DNA of 61,327 nt from JBDTGE01 sp050742975 (GCA_050742975.1 JBOGDQ010000126.1:1-61327); one strand, 5' to 3'. Positions 49,812-58,397 are shown, counted from the stretch's first letter. Notes: generated from the sequence alone by a model not told the origin. Made by a program: numbers and translations.

Positions 49812-51460
49812 GCGTCCTCGCCGCCGGCAGCGGCGTCCACGGCGTCGAGCTCGGCGTCGTCATCTTCTTCTTCGTGGTGGTGACGTTCGGCGGATTCTTC
49901 GCGGTCCGCTGGCAGCGCGCCGGAGAGTCGATGAAATCGCTCGACGAGTGGGGTCTCGGCGGGCGCGGGTTCGGCACCGTGATCACGTGGTTCCTGCTCG
50001 GCGGCGACCTCTACACGGCCTACACGTTCGTTGCCGTCCCGGCGGCGATGTTCGCCACGGGCGCGGTGAGCGGGTTCTTCGCCGTGCCGTACACGATCGT
50101 CGTCTATCCGATCATCTTCATCTTCATGCCACGCCTGTGGAGCGTGTCGCACCGGCACGGCTACGTCACGCCCGCCGACTTCGTGCGCGGCCGGTACGAC
50201 AGTCGGGTGCTCGCACTCGCGGTCGCCGTCACCGGGATCATCGCGACGATGCCCTACATCGCGCTTCAACTCGTCGGGATCCAGGCAGTGCTCGACACGA
50301 TGGGTCTGGGCGGAACGGGCAACTGGTTCCTGCGGGACCTGCCGTTGATCATCGCGTTCGCCGTGCTGGCGGCCTACACCTACTCCTCCGGGCTGCGGGC
50401 ACCGGCGCTGATCGCCTTCGTCAAAGACGGCCTGATCTACCTCGTCATCATCGTCGCCATCGTCTACATCGGGGTGAAGATCGGGTTCGGCGGCATCTTC
50501 AACGCTGCCGAGACGAAGATGAAGGCCAACCCTGCGGGCTCGTTCATCCCGAGCAGCAAGACGTACTGGGCGTACGGCACCCTCGCATTCGGATCGGCAC
50601 TCGCGCTGTTCATGTATCCGCACTCGGTGACCGCTGTGCTGTCGGGCAAGACGCGCAACGTGATCCGTCGCAACGCCGCGATCCTGCCGACCTACTCCCT
50701 GATGCTCGGCATGCTCGCTCTGCTCGGCTTTGCGGCGATCTACAAGAAGACGTCGGTGATCGGCCTGGACGGCAAGCCGAACGGACAGCTGGTCGTCCCG
50801 CACTTCTTCGACCAGGTCTTCCCCGACTGGTTCGCCGGCGTGGCGTTCGCCGCGATCGCGATCGGCGCGCTGGTACCGGCTGCGATCATGTCGATCGCCG
50901 CCGCGAACCTGTTCACCCGCAACGTCTATCGCGAGTTCCTCGTGCGCGACGCGACGCCCGAACACGAGGCCCGGGTCGCGAAGATCGTTTCGCTGGTCGT
51001 GAAGTTCGGCGCGCTGATCTTCGTCCTCGGCATGGACCGGCAGAATGCGATCAACCTGCAGCTGCTCGGCGGCGTGTGGATCCTGCAGACGATCCTGTCC
51101 ATCGTCGCGGGGCTGTACACGAGGTGGCTGCACCGGTGGGCCCTGCTCGTCGGCTGGGCGGTCGCCATGGTCTACGGCACCGTCATGGCGTACCGCCAGG
51201 CATCGCCGACAACCAAGCACTTCGGCAGCTCGCTGGCCGTCTTCCCCGGGACGGACACGAAGGTCTACATCGCGGCGACGGCGCTGGTGCTGAACATCAT
51301 CGTCGCGGTGGTGCTGACCTTCCTGCTCAGGGCGCTCAAGGCGCCGGCCGGGACGGACGCCACCGAGCCGGGCGACTACTACTCCGACCACGCGTCGGAG
51401 ACGGTCGTGCAGACGAGCAGGCAGGAACTCGCCGGTCACGAGCCGGGCCTGTCGAGCTGA
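49808..51460 (+). CDS. Sodium:solute symporter (monocarboxylate/MctP-like)
   Basis: 550 residues with about 13 hydrophobic helices. LGGRGFGTVITWFLLGGDLYTAYTFV and GYVTPADFVRGRYDSR are typical of the SSS family; the DUF3311 partner points to the MctP-like monocarboxylate branch (lactate, pyruvate, acetate). Substrate not proven. The soluble tail has two Glu/Ser-rich segments. Convergent with rshA, 17 bp away. Inserted between pdtaS and the sigH locus relative to M. tuberculosis. Confidence 0.9.
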   Translation: MSVLAAGSGVHGVELGVVIFFFVVVTFGGFFAVRWQRAGESMKSLDEWGLGGRGFGTVITWFLLGGDLYTAYTFVAVPAAMFATGAVSGFFAVPYTIVVYPIIFIFMPRLWSVSHRHGYVTPADFVRGRYDSRVLALAVAVTGIIATMPYIALQLVGIQAVLDTMGLGGTGNWFLRDLPLIIAFAVLAAYTYSSGLRAPALIAFVKDGLIYLVIIVAIVYIGVKIGFGGIFNAAETKMKANPAGSFIPSSKTYWAYGTLAFGSALALFMYPHSVTAVLSGKTRNVIRRNAAILPTYSLMLGMLALLGFAAIYKKTSVIGLDGKPNGQLVVPHFFDQVFPDWFAGVAFAAIAIGALVPAAIMSIAAANLFTRNVYREFLVRDATPEHEARVAKIVSLVVKFGALIFVLGMDRQNAINLQLLGGVWILQTILSIVAGLYTRWLHRWALLVGWAVAMVYGTVMAYRQASPTTKHFGSSLAVFPGTDTKVYIAATALVLNIIVAVVLTFLLRALKAPAGTDATEPGDYYSDHASETVVQTSRQELAGHEPGLSS

Positions 51461-51477
51461 CCTGTCGAACGCTGCGA

Positions 51478-51768
51478 CTACTCGGCGCGGTACTCGCGGT
51501 GCGAGGACTCGATGGTGATCTCGGTGATCCGCACCTTGATGCGCTCGTGCAGGCTGGCCGGGGCCTGGTCGCCGCCGCAGCACCGCGCGATGAGTGAGCG
51601 GACGTCCTGCTCCAGGCCGAACTGCTTCAGGCACGGCGCGCAGCCGTCCAGATGCCGGCGGATGCGGTTGCGCAGCTCGTCGTCGGACTCGTCGTCCATG
51701 TACAGGTAGAGGTCCTGCAGCACGTCGTCGCAGTCGATGTTGCCGGGACCGAACCCGAAGCCACTCAT
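51478..51768 (-). CDS. rshA: Redox-sensing anti-sigma factor RshA/RsrA
   Basis: Zinc-binding anti-sigma factor of 96 residues. The ZAS motif is His39-x3-Cys43-x2-Cys46 (RRHLDGCAPC), with Cys13 and the Cys63-Cys64 pair matching the cysteines of Streptomyces RsrA. Oxidation to a disulfide releases zinc and the sigma factor. ATG at 51768 overlaps the sigH stop as ATGA, with a strong GGGAGGCG site upstream. Confidence 0.94.
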   Translation of the reverse strand: MSGFGFGPGNIDCDDVLQDLYLYMDDESDDELRNRIRRHLDGCAPCLKQFGLEQDVRSLIARCCGGDQAPASLHERIKVRITEITIESSHREYRAE

Positions 51769-52358
51769 GATTCGCCTCCCGCGCCGGCGCGGATAAGGCC
51801 CCGGCCGCGGGCGTAGTCGGCGAGCAGGGTCTGCAGTTGCTTGCGGCCCCGGTGCAGCCGCGACATCACGGTGCCGATCGGGGTGCCCATGATCTCGGCG
51901 ATCTCCTTGTACGCGAAGCCCTCGACGTCAGCGAGGTACACCGCGAGCCGGAAGTCCTCGGGCAGCGCCTGCAGTGCGTCCTTCACGTCCGAGTCGGGCA
52001 GGTGATCCAGCGCCTCCATCTCGGCGGAGCGAAGGCCGGTCGACGTGTGCGACTCGGCCCGAGCGAGCTGCCAATCCTCGACGTTCTCGCCGTTGGACTC
52101 CTGCGGCTGGCGCTGCTTCTTGCGGTAGGTGTTGATGAAGGTGTTCGTCAGGATGCGGTAGAGCCAGGCCTTGAGGTTGGTGCCCTCGGTGAACTGGTGG
52201 AAGGCGGCGAACGCCTTGACGTAGGTCTCCTGGACGAGATCCTCGGCGTCGGCCGGGTTGCGCGTCATCCGCATCGCCGCCGCGTAGAGCTGATCGACGA
52301 ACGGCAGCGCGTCCCGTTCGAATCGCGCCCGCCGCTGCTCGACCGTCTCCTCAGGCAC
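51765..52358 (-). CDS. sigH: ECF sigma factor SigH/SigR (thiol-oxidative and heat stress)
   Basis: 197 residues from GTG at 52358 (GGGAG 4 nt upstream). Region 2 MTRNPADAEDLVQETYVKAFAAF, the LKAWLYRILTNTFINTYRKKQRQP segment and region 4 EGFAYKEIAEIMGTPIGTVMSRLHRGR are those of SigH/SigR. It turns on thioredoxin, mycothiol and proteolysis genes when RshA is oxidised. The frame remains open to an ATG at 52481 with GAGGAG at 8-nt spacing, giving a 238-residue form with a 41-residue extension, much like the unstable sigma-R' of Streptomyces. Confidence 0.95.
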   Translation of the reverse strand: MPEETVEQRRARFERDALPFVDQLYAAAMRMTRNPADAEDLVQETYVKAFAAFHQFTEGTNLKAWLYRILTNTFINTYRKKQRQPQESNGENVEDWQLARAESHTSTGLRSAEMEALDHLPDSDVKDALQALPEDFRLAVYLADVEGFAYKEIAEIMGTPIGTVMSRLHRGRKQLQTLLADYARGRGLIRAGAGGES

Positions 52359-52517
52359 TGCACTCCCTCGCTCGTCCGGATTCACCTCATCCGTGTGATT
52401 CAGGGAGCGTATCGCGGCCGGCCGGATCGGTCGTATCGCCTGCTCGACCGCGGAGGGGCGCTCACGCACCTCGCACATCATCCTGGTGGCTCCTCGTCAT
52501 CGGGGTCATCGAATGCA

Positions 52518-52543
52518 AACCAGGCGAGGACCGCGGGCATTCC
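52518..52543 (-). promoter_or_regulatory. SigH-dependent autoregulatory promoter
   Basis: Minus strand GGAAT (52539-52543), exactly 18 bp, GTT (52518-52520): the consensus recognised by SigH/SigR. The predicted RNA start near 52511 is about 30 nt upstream of the long-form ATG at 52481. It also overlaps the region just before the divergent ybaK start. Confidence 0.8.
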
Positions 52544-52559
52544 GGGTAGCGTCCGCCGC

Positions 52560-53054
52560 GTGGCAACCGGCACCCCAGCGACCGCGCTACTGAGCAGGGC
52601 GAAGGTCGCGTACACGCTGCACCCGTACGAGCACGATCCCCGGGCCGAAACGTTCGGGGACGAGGCGGCCGAGGCCCTCGGCGTGCCGCCCGAGCGCATC
52701 TTCAAGACCCTGATCGCCGCGGGCGACGCAGGCAGGCTGGCGTGCGCGGTGGTCCCGGTCGCGGGCCGGCTCGATCTCAAGGCCCTTGCCGCGGCCATCG
52801 GCGGCAAGCGGGCCGCGCTCGCCGATCCGGCCGCCGCCGCCCGCGCGACCGGGTACGTGATCGGCGGGATCTCCCCGCTCGGCCAGAAATCCTGGCTGCC
52901 GGTCGTCGTGGACGAGTCGGCCAGCGCGTTCGAGACCGTGTACGTCTCGGCGGGCCGTCGCGGCCTGCAGGTCGAGCTGGCGCCGGCCGACCTGGTCAGG
53001 CTGACGCAGGCGCGCCTGGCTCGGATCTCGGCGTTGCCGCCTCGGCCCGGATGA
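52560..53054 (+). CDS. ybaK: Cys-tRNA(Pro) deacylase, YbaK/EbsC family
   Basis: 164 residues, a single YbaK/aminoacyl-tRNA editing domain, with YTLHPYEHDP near residue 18-27, the catalytic-region Lys in IFKTL (near 49) and GGISPLGQKSWLPVVVDESA. It removes Cys misloaded on tRNA-Pro. GTG at 52560. It is divergent from sigH, and its 3' end overlaps the convergent antiporter gene by 59 bp. Confidence 0.9.
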   Translation: MATGTPATALLSRAKVAYTLHPYEHDPRAETFGDEAAEALGVPPERIFKTLIAAGDAGRLACAVVPVAGRLDLKALAAAIGGKRAALADPAAAARATGYVIGGISPLGQKSWLPVVVDESASAFETVYVSAGRRGLQVELAPADLVRLTQARLARISALPPRPG

Positions 53055-54213
53055 ACCGGTCCGGCAGCTTCGCAACCGCGGCCGCGATGATGATCGTCAG
53101 CAGCACGTACGCGGCCGTGAGCGGGCCGATGCGCTTGTCGACGTGGCCGGACACCGCCAGAGCGGCGATGACCACCGAGAACTCACCGCGCGGGATCAGG
53201 GCAACTCCGGCGCGCCACTTCGCCCGGCGCTTCAGCTTGGCCCGGCGCGCCGCGACGTAACCGGTCACCACCTTCGTCGCGGTGGAGACGACCGCCAGGA
53301 GTAGGGCGAGCGGCAGCACCGGCCACAGGGACCCGCCGTTCGTCGACAGCCCGAACGTCACGAAGAACGCCGCGGCGAACACGTCACGCAGCGGGGTGAG
53401 CACCTCGACCGCGGTCTCGGCGACGGTGCCGGAGACGGCAATCCCGACGAGGAACGCGCCGACCGCCGCGGACACCTTGAGCTGGTCGGCGACGCCGGCG
53501 ACGAGCAGGGTGAGGCCGAAGACGCCGAGCAGCAGCGACTCCTTGTCCTGCGCCGAGACGAGCAGGGTGATGTGCCGGCCGAAGCGGGTGGCCAGCACGA
53601 GGACGACGCTGACCGTCCCGACAGCGACGACCATCGCGATGACGACCGTGCCCGCGCCCTCGGCCGCGAGTAGTGCGGTGAGCAGCGGCAGGTACAGCGC
53701 CATGCTGAGGTCCTCGATCACCAGCACACCGAGCACGGTCGGTGTCTCGCGGTTACCGAGCCGGCCCATGTCACCGAGCAGTTTGGCGATGACGCCGGAC
53801 GAGGACACCCAGGTGACGCCGGCGAGGGTGACCGCTGCGAGCGCGCCCCAGCCCGCGATCAGCGCCACCGCCGCGCCGGGCAGCGCGTTGAGCAGCGCGT
53901 CCAGCAGCCCGATCGGTGCCTGCGCACGCAGGCTGGCCGTGAGCTCGCCGGCCGAGTACTCCAGCCCGAGCATGACCAGCAGCAGGATCACGCCGATGTC
54001 GGCGGCGATGCGGAGGAAGTCCTCGCTCGCGGACAGCGAGACCAGGCCGCCCTGGCCGAACAGCAGGCCTGCCGCGAGGTAGAGCGGGACCACCGGGATC
54101 CGCAGCAGGCGGGCCGCCCGACCGAGAAAGCCGAGGACGAACATGATCGCGCCCAGTTCGATGAGCAGGGTGGCGATGTGGGACTCGGACCCGGCACCGG
54201 ACGCGATGAGCAT
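52996..54213 (-). CDS. Cation:proton antiporter, KefB/CPA2 family
   Basis: 405 residues and about 12 helices, from ATG at 54213 (AGGCG upstream; an in-frame ATG at 54249 would overlap the preceding gene). ADIGVILLLVMLGLEYSAGEL, VLVIEDLSMALYLPLL and GLSTNGGSLWPVLPL are CPA2 signatures. With the regulatory subunit gene just upstream it resembles the KhtU-KhtT K+/H+ antiporter of Bacillus. It could handle potassium or sodium efflux. Lacks a C-terminal RCK domain, which is supplied by the partner. Confidence 0.88.
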   Translation of the reverse strand: MLIASGAGSESHIATLLIELGAIMFVLGFLGRAARLLRIPVVPLYLAAGLLFGQGGLVSLSASEDFLRIAADIGVILLLVMLGLEYSAGELTASLRAQAPIGLLDALLNALPGAAVALIAGWGALAAVTLAGVTWVSSSGVIAKLLGDMGRLGNRETPTVLGVLVIEDLSMALYLPLLTALLAAEGAGTVVIAMVVAVGTVSVVLVLATRFGRHITLLVSAQDKESLLLGVFGLTLLVAGVADQLKVSAAVGAFLVGIAVSGTVAETAVEVLTPLRDVFAAAFFVTFGLSTNGGSLWPVLPLALLLAVVSTATKVVTGYVAARRAKLKRRAKWRAGVALIPRGEFSVVIAALAVSGHVDKRIGPLTAAYVLLTIIIAAAVAKLPDRFIRAEAATPRSEPGAPASA

Positions 54214-54220
54214 GCTGCGC

Positions 54221-54745
54221 CTAACCCGGGGGTCCGGCGTCGGCAGCACCGTCTGTGCCGTCTGTGCCGTCCAAGATCCGCGCGACCTGATCGACGCCCT
54301 CGCGGGTCCCGACCGTCACGACCAGATCCCCTGACAGCAGTGGGAAATCGGGACCGGGGGACGCGATGGCGGCGCCCGCGCGCAGGATTGCGACGATCGA
54401 GGCGCCGGTTCGCGTGCGTGCCTGGGTGTCGCCGAGCGGGCGACCGGCAAAGGGCGAGGTCTGCGGGATCGGCAGCTGCTCGGTGACCAGTCCGTCGGCC
54501 TCCTGCTGCAACGCGGCGAGGCGGACGATGAGCTGGGGCGCGCCGAGTACCTCGGCGAGCGCGTTGGCCTCGTCGTCGGTCAGTGCGACCGTCGTTGCCG
54601 CGCCCTCACCGTCCTCGTCGTACACGACGATGTCGCGCAGCCCATTGCGTCGGGTGACGATGCCCAGCCGGCGGCCGGCCTTGAGCTCGACCTCCTGGCA
54701 CACACCGATCCCCGGCAGGACTCGGCTGATGATCTCGACGGCCAT
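54221..54745 (-). CDS. Antiporter regulatory subunit with TrkA-C (RCK C-terminal) domain, KhtT-like
   Basis: 174 residues: an N-terminal region (about 1-75) and a TrkA-C/RCK_C ligand-binding domain (about 90-160; TGASIVAILRAGAAIASPGPDFPLLSGDLVVTVGT). KhtT-type subunits gate the antiporter in response to nucleotides or pH. ATG at 54745 is preferred to the TTG one codon upstream. It precedes the antiporter by 7 bp and forms a two-gene transporter. Confidence 0.88.
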   Translation of the reverse strand: MAVEIISRVLPGIGVCQEVELKAGRRLGIVTRRNGLRDIVVYDEDGEGAATTVALTDDEANALAEVLGAPQLIVRLAALQQEADGLVTEQLPIPQTSPFAGRPLGDTQARTRTGASIVAILRAGAAIASPGPDFPLLSGDLVVTVGTREGVDQVARILDGTDGTDGAADAGPPG

Positions 54746-54754
54746 CAAGGCATG

Positions 54755-55381
54755 TTACGGGACGCCGGGCGTGCCACCGGACAGCGTCGAGATCACGAAC
54801 GAGGTGACAGCGGTAGCGACGATCGCCGTGCCGCGCCTGAGCGCGTGATCGGCGCCTGGCACGACGACGATTCGCCGGCCCTTGCCCTTCGGTGGCAGGC
54901 CGAACGGATCGCGGTCGCCCTGCACCACGAGCGTCGAAAGGCCCGCGCCGGCCAGCTCGTCCAGGCGTGACTTCTCCGGCCGGCCGGGTGGGTGCAGCGG
55001 GAAGGCGAGCGCAACGACACCGACCGCACCGGACGCCACCGCCGTGCGGCATGCGACCCGCGCCCCGTTCGAGCGTCCGCCGACGACGAACGGCAGGGCA
55101 CCGAGCCCGCGCCGAGCGCGAAGGACTGCAACGAGCGCGAGCCACGCGGTGTCCTGCGGCCCCGATGCCGGCGGGGTACGCCTGCCGGCCACGCGGTACG
55201 GCTGGGTGATCAGCGCGACCGCGATGCCCGCCTCGACCGACGCAGCGCGGATCGCGAGCAGGTCGGCGGTCTCGACTCCCCCACCCGCGCCGTGCGTCAG
55301 TGCGAGCAGCGCGCGCGCACCGCGCGGACGGTCCAGATCGGCCCAGCCGACGCCGCCGGGCGTCTCGAACTCCAGGCGCAT
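54755..55381 (-). CDS. Alpha/beta hydrolase (dienelactone hydrolase/KANL3-Tex30-like)
   Basis: 208 residues. The oxyanion segment THGAGGGVETADL, the nucleophile elbow GGRSNGAR (Ser near 103) and the late VVPGADHALR (catalytic His) give a hydrolase triad. The family is often called alpha/beta family hydrolase of unknown substrate. Its ATG overlaps the SRAP stop as TGATG, and the antiporter regulatory gene starts 9 bp after its stop, so all four genes may be one transcription unit. Confidence 0.87.
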   Translation of the reverse strand: MRLEFETPGGVGWADLDRPRGARALLALTHGAGGGVETADLLAIRAASVEAGIAVALITQPYRVAGRRTPPASGPQDTAWLALVAVLRARRGLGALPFVVGGRSNGARVACRTAVASGAVGVVALAFPLHPPGRPEKSRLDELAGAGLSTLVVQGDRDPFGLPPKGKGRRIVVVPGADHALRRGTAIVATAVTSFVISTLSGGTPGVP

Positions 55382-56127
55382 CAGAACAGCTGTGGTGTTT
55401 CGGGCATGGGCTCGGCCTCAGCGATCAGCTCCGCGCCGTTGTTGTCGACCTTGTTGACGGCCGTGCTCACCGGGCGCAGTTCGAGTCGTTCGCCGTCGGC
55501 CTCGTCCCAGGGCTCGAGCAGGTCGGCCGGGTCATCGACCGACGGATCGAGCCACCGCGACCAGCCGGGCGCCGGCACCAGCAAGGGCATGCGGTCATGC
55601 ACCTCGGCCAGCGCTCCCTGCGACGGCGTCGTGATGATCGCGCAGGTGGTCAGCGTGGGACCGCCCGCCCCGCGCCAGAACTCGTACAGGCCGGCGAACG
55701 CGAGCGGGTGGCGGTCGGTCGGCGTCATATACAGCGGCTGCTTGCGCGGTCCGGCGTCGGTGTCGAAGGCGCGCCACTCGTACCAGCCGTCAGCCGGGAT
55801 CAGGCACCGTCGCTTCGCGTACGCCTTGCCGAACGCGGGCTTGTCGGCGATGCCCTCGACCCGAGCGTTGATCATCTTCGCGGCGATTTTCACGTCCTTG
55901 GCCCACGACGGCACGAGTCCCCACGACATCACCCGCAGCTGCCGAACCGGGTCACCGGATCTGGCGCCGGACTCGTCCCGGAGCGGCCTGCTGACGACGG
56001 CACGCACCGCCTTCGTGGGGGCCACGTTGTAATCGGGCTCGACCGCGACGTCGTCGGTGGCGTCGACGGCGTCGAACGCCGAGAGCACGTCGCCGTCCGA
56101 GCGCACCGACACGTACCTGCCGCACAT
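55381..56127 (-). CDS. SRAP domain protein (YedK/HMCES-like abasic-site DNA-protein crosslinker)
   Basis: 248 residues. ATG at 56127 directly precedes Cys2; Met removal exposes it to form a thiazolidine crosslink with abasic sites in single-stranded DNA. The other active-site residues are present: Asn87 in INARVE, Glu117 in GWYEW and His177 in EVHDRMP. The homologue Rv3226c occupies a similar place near sigH and aroA in M. tuberculosis. It is divergent from vapBC. Confidence 0.94.
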   Translation of the reverse strand: MCGRYVSVRSDGDVLSAFDAVDATDDVAVEPDYNVAPTKAVRAVVSRPLRDESGARSGDPVRQLRVMSWGLVPSWAKDVKIAAKMINARVEGIADKPAFGKAYAKRRCLIPADGWYEWRAFDTDAGPRKQPLYMTPTDRHPLAFAGLYEFWRGAGGPTLTTCAIITTPSQGALAEVHDRMPLLVPAPGWSRWLDPSVDDPADLLEPWDEADGERLELRPVSTAVNKVDNNGAELIAEAEPMPETPQLF

Positions 56128-56164
56128 GGCTCCAGTATCGCGCCCGCGCCGCCTGACCGGCTCG

Positions 56165-56182
56165 CGTAGCACAGGTGCTACG
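56165..56182. promoter_or_regulatory. VapBC operator palindrome
   Basis: A perfect 8-bp inverted repeat CGTAGCAC-AG-GTGCTACG, 8 bp before the antitoxin ATG and overlapping a TACGAT -10-like element. The position fits autoregulation by the antitoxin-toxin complex. Confidence 0.7.
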
Positions 56183-56190
56183 ATCTGAGC

Positions 56191-56442
56191 ATGGGAACCG
56201 TGGGACTGCGCGAACTGCGCCAGGACGCATCCGAGCTCGTGCGTCGGGTCGAAGGCGGTGAAGAGGTCGACATAACCGTTTCCGGGCGCCTCGCCGCTCG
56301 CCTCGTGCCGGCAGCGCGGAAACGATGGCAGCGTTGGGACGAGGTCGCCGACGTGTTCGCCGGGCGGCCCGATCCGAGCTGGGAAAGCGATCGTGACCTG
56401 ATCGAGGAGTCGGTCGTCGATCCGTGGGAACCGCGTCGGTGA
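56191..56442 (+). CDS. vapB: Antitoxin of the Phd/VapB (YefM-like) type
   Basis: 83 residues. The N-terminal Phd/YefM DNA-binding fold is recognised by MGTVGLRELRQDASELVRRVEGGEEVDITVSGRLAARLVP, and the C-terminal tail (DLIEESVVDPWEPRR) should wrap the toxin. It precedes the PIN toxin with a 4-bp overlap (GTGA). Confidence 0.9.
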   Translation: MGTVGLRELRQDASELVRRVEGGEEVDITVSGRLAARLVPAARKRWQRWDEVADVFAGRPDPSWESDRDLIEESVVDPWEPRR

Positions 56443-56819
56443 AGGCGATACTCGACACGAGCGTCTTGATCGCCACCGACGTCCCGCCGTTGGAGGGTGA
56501 GCTGGCGATCAGCTCCGCGTCGCTCGCCGAACTGCACTTCGGCGTGCTCGTCACGACCGACCCTGCAGTTCGCGCCGAGCGACTGCGCAGGTTGTCGAAT
56601 CTGCAGCGCAGGTTCGACGCGCTGCCTGTCGACAACGACGTCGCGACCAGTTACGGCCAGCTGGCAGCAGCGGTCGCGGCGCGCAGACGTCAACCGCGAT
56701 CGCGCGTGATGGATCTGCTGATCGCTGCCACGGCGCATGCACATTCGGCGCGGCTGTACACACGCAACGCGGCAGATCTTCACGGAATCGAGCACCTTGT
56801 CGACATCGCTTCCGTCTGA
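56439..56819 (+). CDS. vapC: PIN-domain ribonuclease toxin VapC
   Basis: 126 residues of the PIN nuclease fold. The acidic metal-binding residues are Asp6 (LDTSVL), Glu31 (LAELHFG), Asp92 (VMDLLIAATA) and the late TRNAADLHGI (Asp113). GTG at 56439, overlapping vapB, is preferred to a start 15 nt upstream. RNA target unknown. A truncated ycaQ lies immediately downstream, which suggests the module moved into or next to a decayed gene. Confidence 0.92.
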   Translation: MKAILDTSVLIATDVPPLEGELAISSASLAELHFGVLVTTDPAVRAERLRRLSNLQRRFDALPVDNDVATSYGQLAAAVAARRRQPRSRVMDLLIAATAHAHSARLYTRNAADLHGIEHLVDIASV

Positions 56820-56845
56820 CGGCTCGCCGACGCGCGGCGCGGTCA

Positions 56846-57052
56846 CGCTGGGGATACTTCGCGCTACCGATCCTCTACGGCGACCGGCTCGTCGGAAAAC
56901 TCGACGCCACCGCCGACCGCGAAGCGGGAGCACTCCGTGTCGACGCCGTCCACCACGACGTGCCCTTCACCAAGGCGATGAGCACCGCCGTGCTTCGCGA
57001 GATCAAGGACCTGGCCCGGTGGCTCGAACTGGATCTCAGGTTGCCCCGCTGA
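56846..57052 (+). pseudogene. 3' remnant of a YcaQ-type DNA glycosylase gene
   Basis: A 68-codon reading frame without start, ending at TGA 57050-57052, encodes FALPILYGDRLVGKLDAT, ADREAGALRVDAVHHDVPF and LREIKDLARWLELDL. This is the C-terminal end of winged-helix crosslink-repair glycosylases of the YcaQ/HTH_42 family, normally about 370-400 residues. The N-terminal 80% is missing; the frame runs directly out of vapC. Apart from this remnant, the 309 bases between vapC and aroA hold only the aroA upstream region. Confidence 0.75.
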
Positions 57053-57128
57053 CGTCATTCGCCGAACCGGCCGGAACGTTCCCGCGTAAAGCAGCCGCAG
57101 CAGTACCGGGTGCGGCAGACTTGTCGCC

Positions 57129-58394
57129 ATGACGGACTGGGCTGCGCCGCGCCGGCACTCGCAGGTGCGCGCCACCGTCGAGCTGCCCGGGTCCAAGTCC
57201 CTGACCAACCGGCTGCTCGTCCTCGCGGCGCTCGCCGAGGGGCAGTCGCGGCTGACGGCGCCGCTGCGCGCCCGCGACACGGAACTGATGGTGTCGGCCC
57301 TGCGCACGCTCGGCGTCGACATCACGGACGACGGCGCCGACTGGATGGTGACGCCGGGACCGCTGCACGGCGGCGCGGTCGATACCGGCCTGGCCGGAAC
57401 CGTGATGCGCTTCGTCCCACCACTCGCCGCGCTCGCGGGCGGCGCGACTACGTTCGACGGCGATCCGTACGCCCGCGAACGGCCGATGGCCACACTGCTT
57501 CACGGGCTGCGACAGTGCGGCGTCAGCGTGGACGACGAAGGCCGCGGCCGGCTGCCGTTCACCGTTCAGGGCACCGGTTCGGTCCCCGGCGGGCGCGTAC
57601 ACATCGACGCCTCGGCCTCGTCCCAGTTCGTCTCGGCGCTGCTGCTCGCAGGTGCCCGGTACGACAAGGGGATCGAGATCGTCCACACCGGGGAGGACGC
57701 GGTTCCGTCGCAGCCGCACATCGACATGACGATCGGCGTGCTGCGGGCCTGCGGCGTGGACGTCGGCTCGAACGGACCAGGAACCTGGTACGTCGCAGCG
57801 GGCCCGATCGGGGCTGCTACCTGGGTCGTCGAACCGGACCTGTCCAACGCCGCACCGTTTCTTGCCGCGGCGCTCGTCACCGGCGGGTCGGTGACGATCC
57901 CGCGCTGGCCGGCGTCGACTACCCAGGCCGGCGATGCGTTGCGCGGCCTGCTGGCCGCCACGGGTGCGGACGTGCGGCTCGACGCGGCCGGACTCACCGT
58001 CACGGCCGCCGACGAGCTTCGCGGGCTCGACGCGGACCTGCGCGACGTCGGCGAACTCACGCCGACCCTGGCCGCGCTCGCAGCGCTGGCCACCACGCCG
58101 TCGCGGCTCTCCGGCATCGGGCACCTGCGCGGGCACGAGACCGACCGGCTGGCCGCACTGGCCACCGAGCTCACCCGGCTCGGCGGCGACGTGGTCGAGG
58201 AGTCCGACGCGCTCACGATCGCACCGCGCGCGCTGCACGGCGGGACCTGGCAGTCCTACGCCGACCACCGCATGGCAACCGCGGGCGCGGTGCTCGGCCT
58301 GCGCGTCGACGGCGTCCAGATCGACGACATCGGGTGCACCACCAAGACGCTGCCGGACTTCCCGGGCATGTGGGCGCACATGCTCGCAGGCTGA
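57129..58394 (+). CDS. aroA: 3-phosphoshikimate 1-carboxyvinyltransferase (EPSP synthase)
   Basis: Sixth step of the shikimate pathway, joining PEP to shikimate-3-phosphate. 421 residues: LPGSKSLTNRLL near 20-31 with the conserved Lys, GLAGTVMRF (88-96; the GNAGT loop is GLAGT, as in actinobacteria), PYARERPMATLL and DHRMATAGAVLGL near 380. ATG at 57129. Followed 3 bp later by rsgA, the same order as in M. tuberculosis Rv3227-Rv3228. Confidence 0.96.
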   Translation: MTDWAAPRRHSQVRATVELPGSKSLTNRLLVLAALAEGQSRLTAPLRARDTELMVSALRTLGVDITDDGADWMVTPGPLHGGAVDTGLAGTVMRFVPPLAALAGGATTFDGDPYARERPMATLLHGLRQCGVSVDDEGRGRLPFTVQGTGSVPGGRVHIDASASSQFVSALLLAGARYDKGIEIVHTGEDAVPSQPHIDMTIGVLRACGVDVGSNGPGTWYVAAGPIGAATWVVEPDLSNAAPFLAAALVTGGSVTIPRWPASTTQAGDALRGLLAATGADVRLDAAGLTVTAADELRGLDADLRDVGELTPTLAALAALATTPSRLSGIGHLRGHETDRLAALATELTRLGGDVVEESDALTIAPRALHGGTWQSYADHRMATAGAVLGLRVDGVQIDDIGCTTKTLPDFPGMWAHMLAG

Positions 58395-58397
58395 GGC

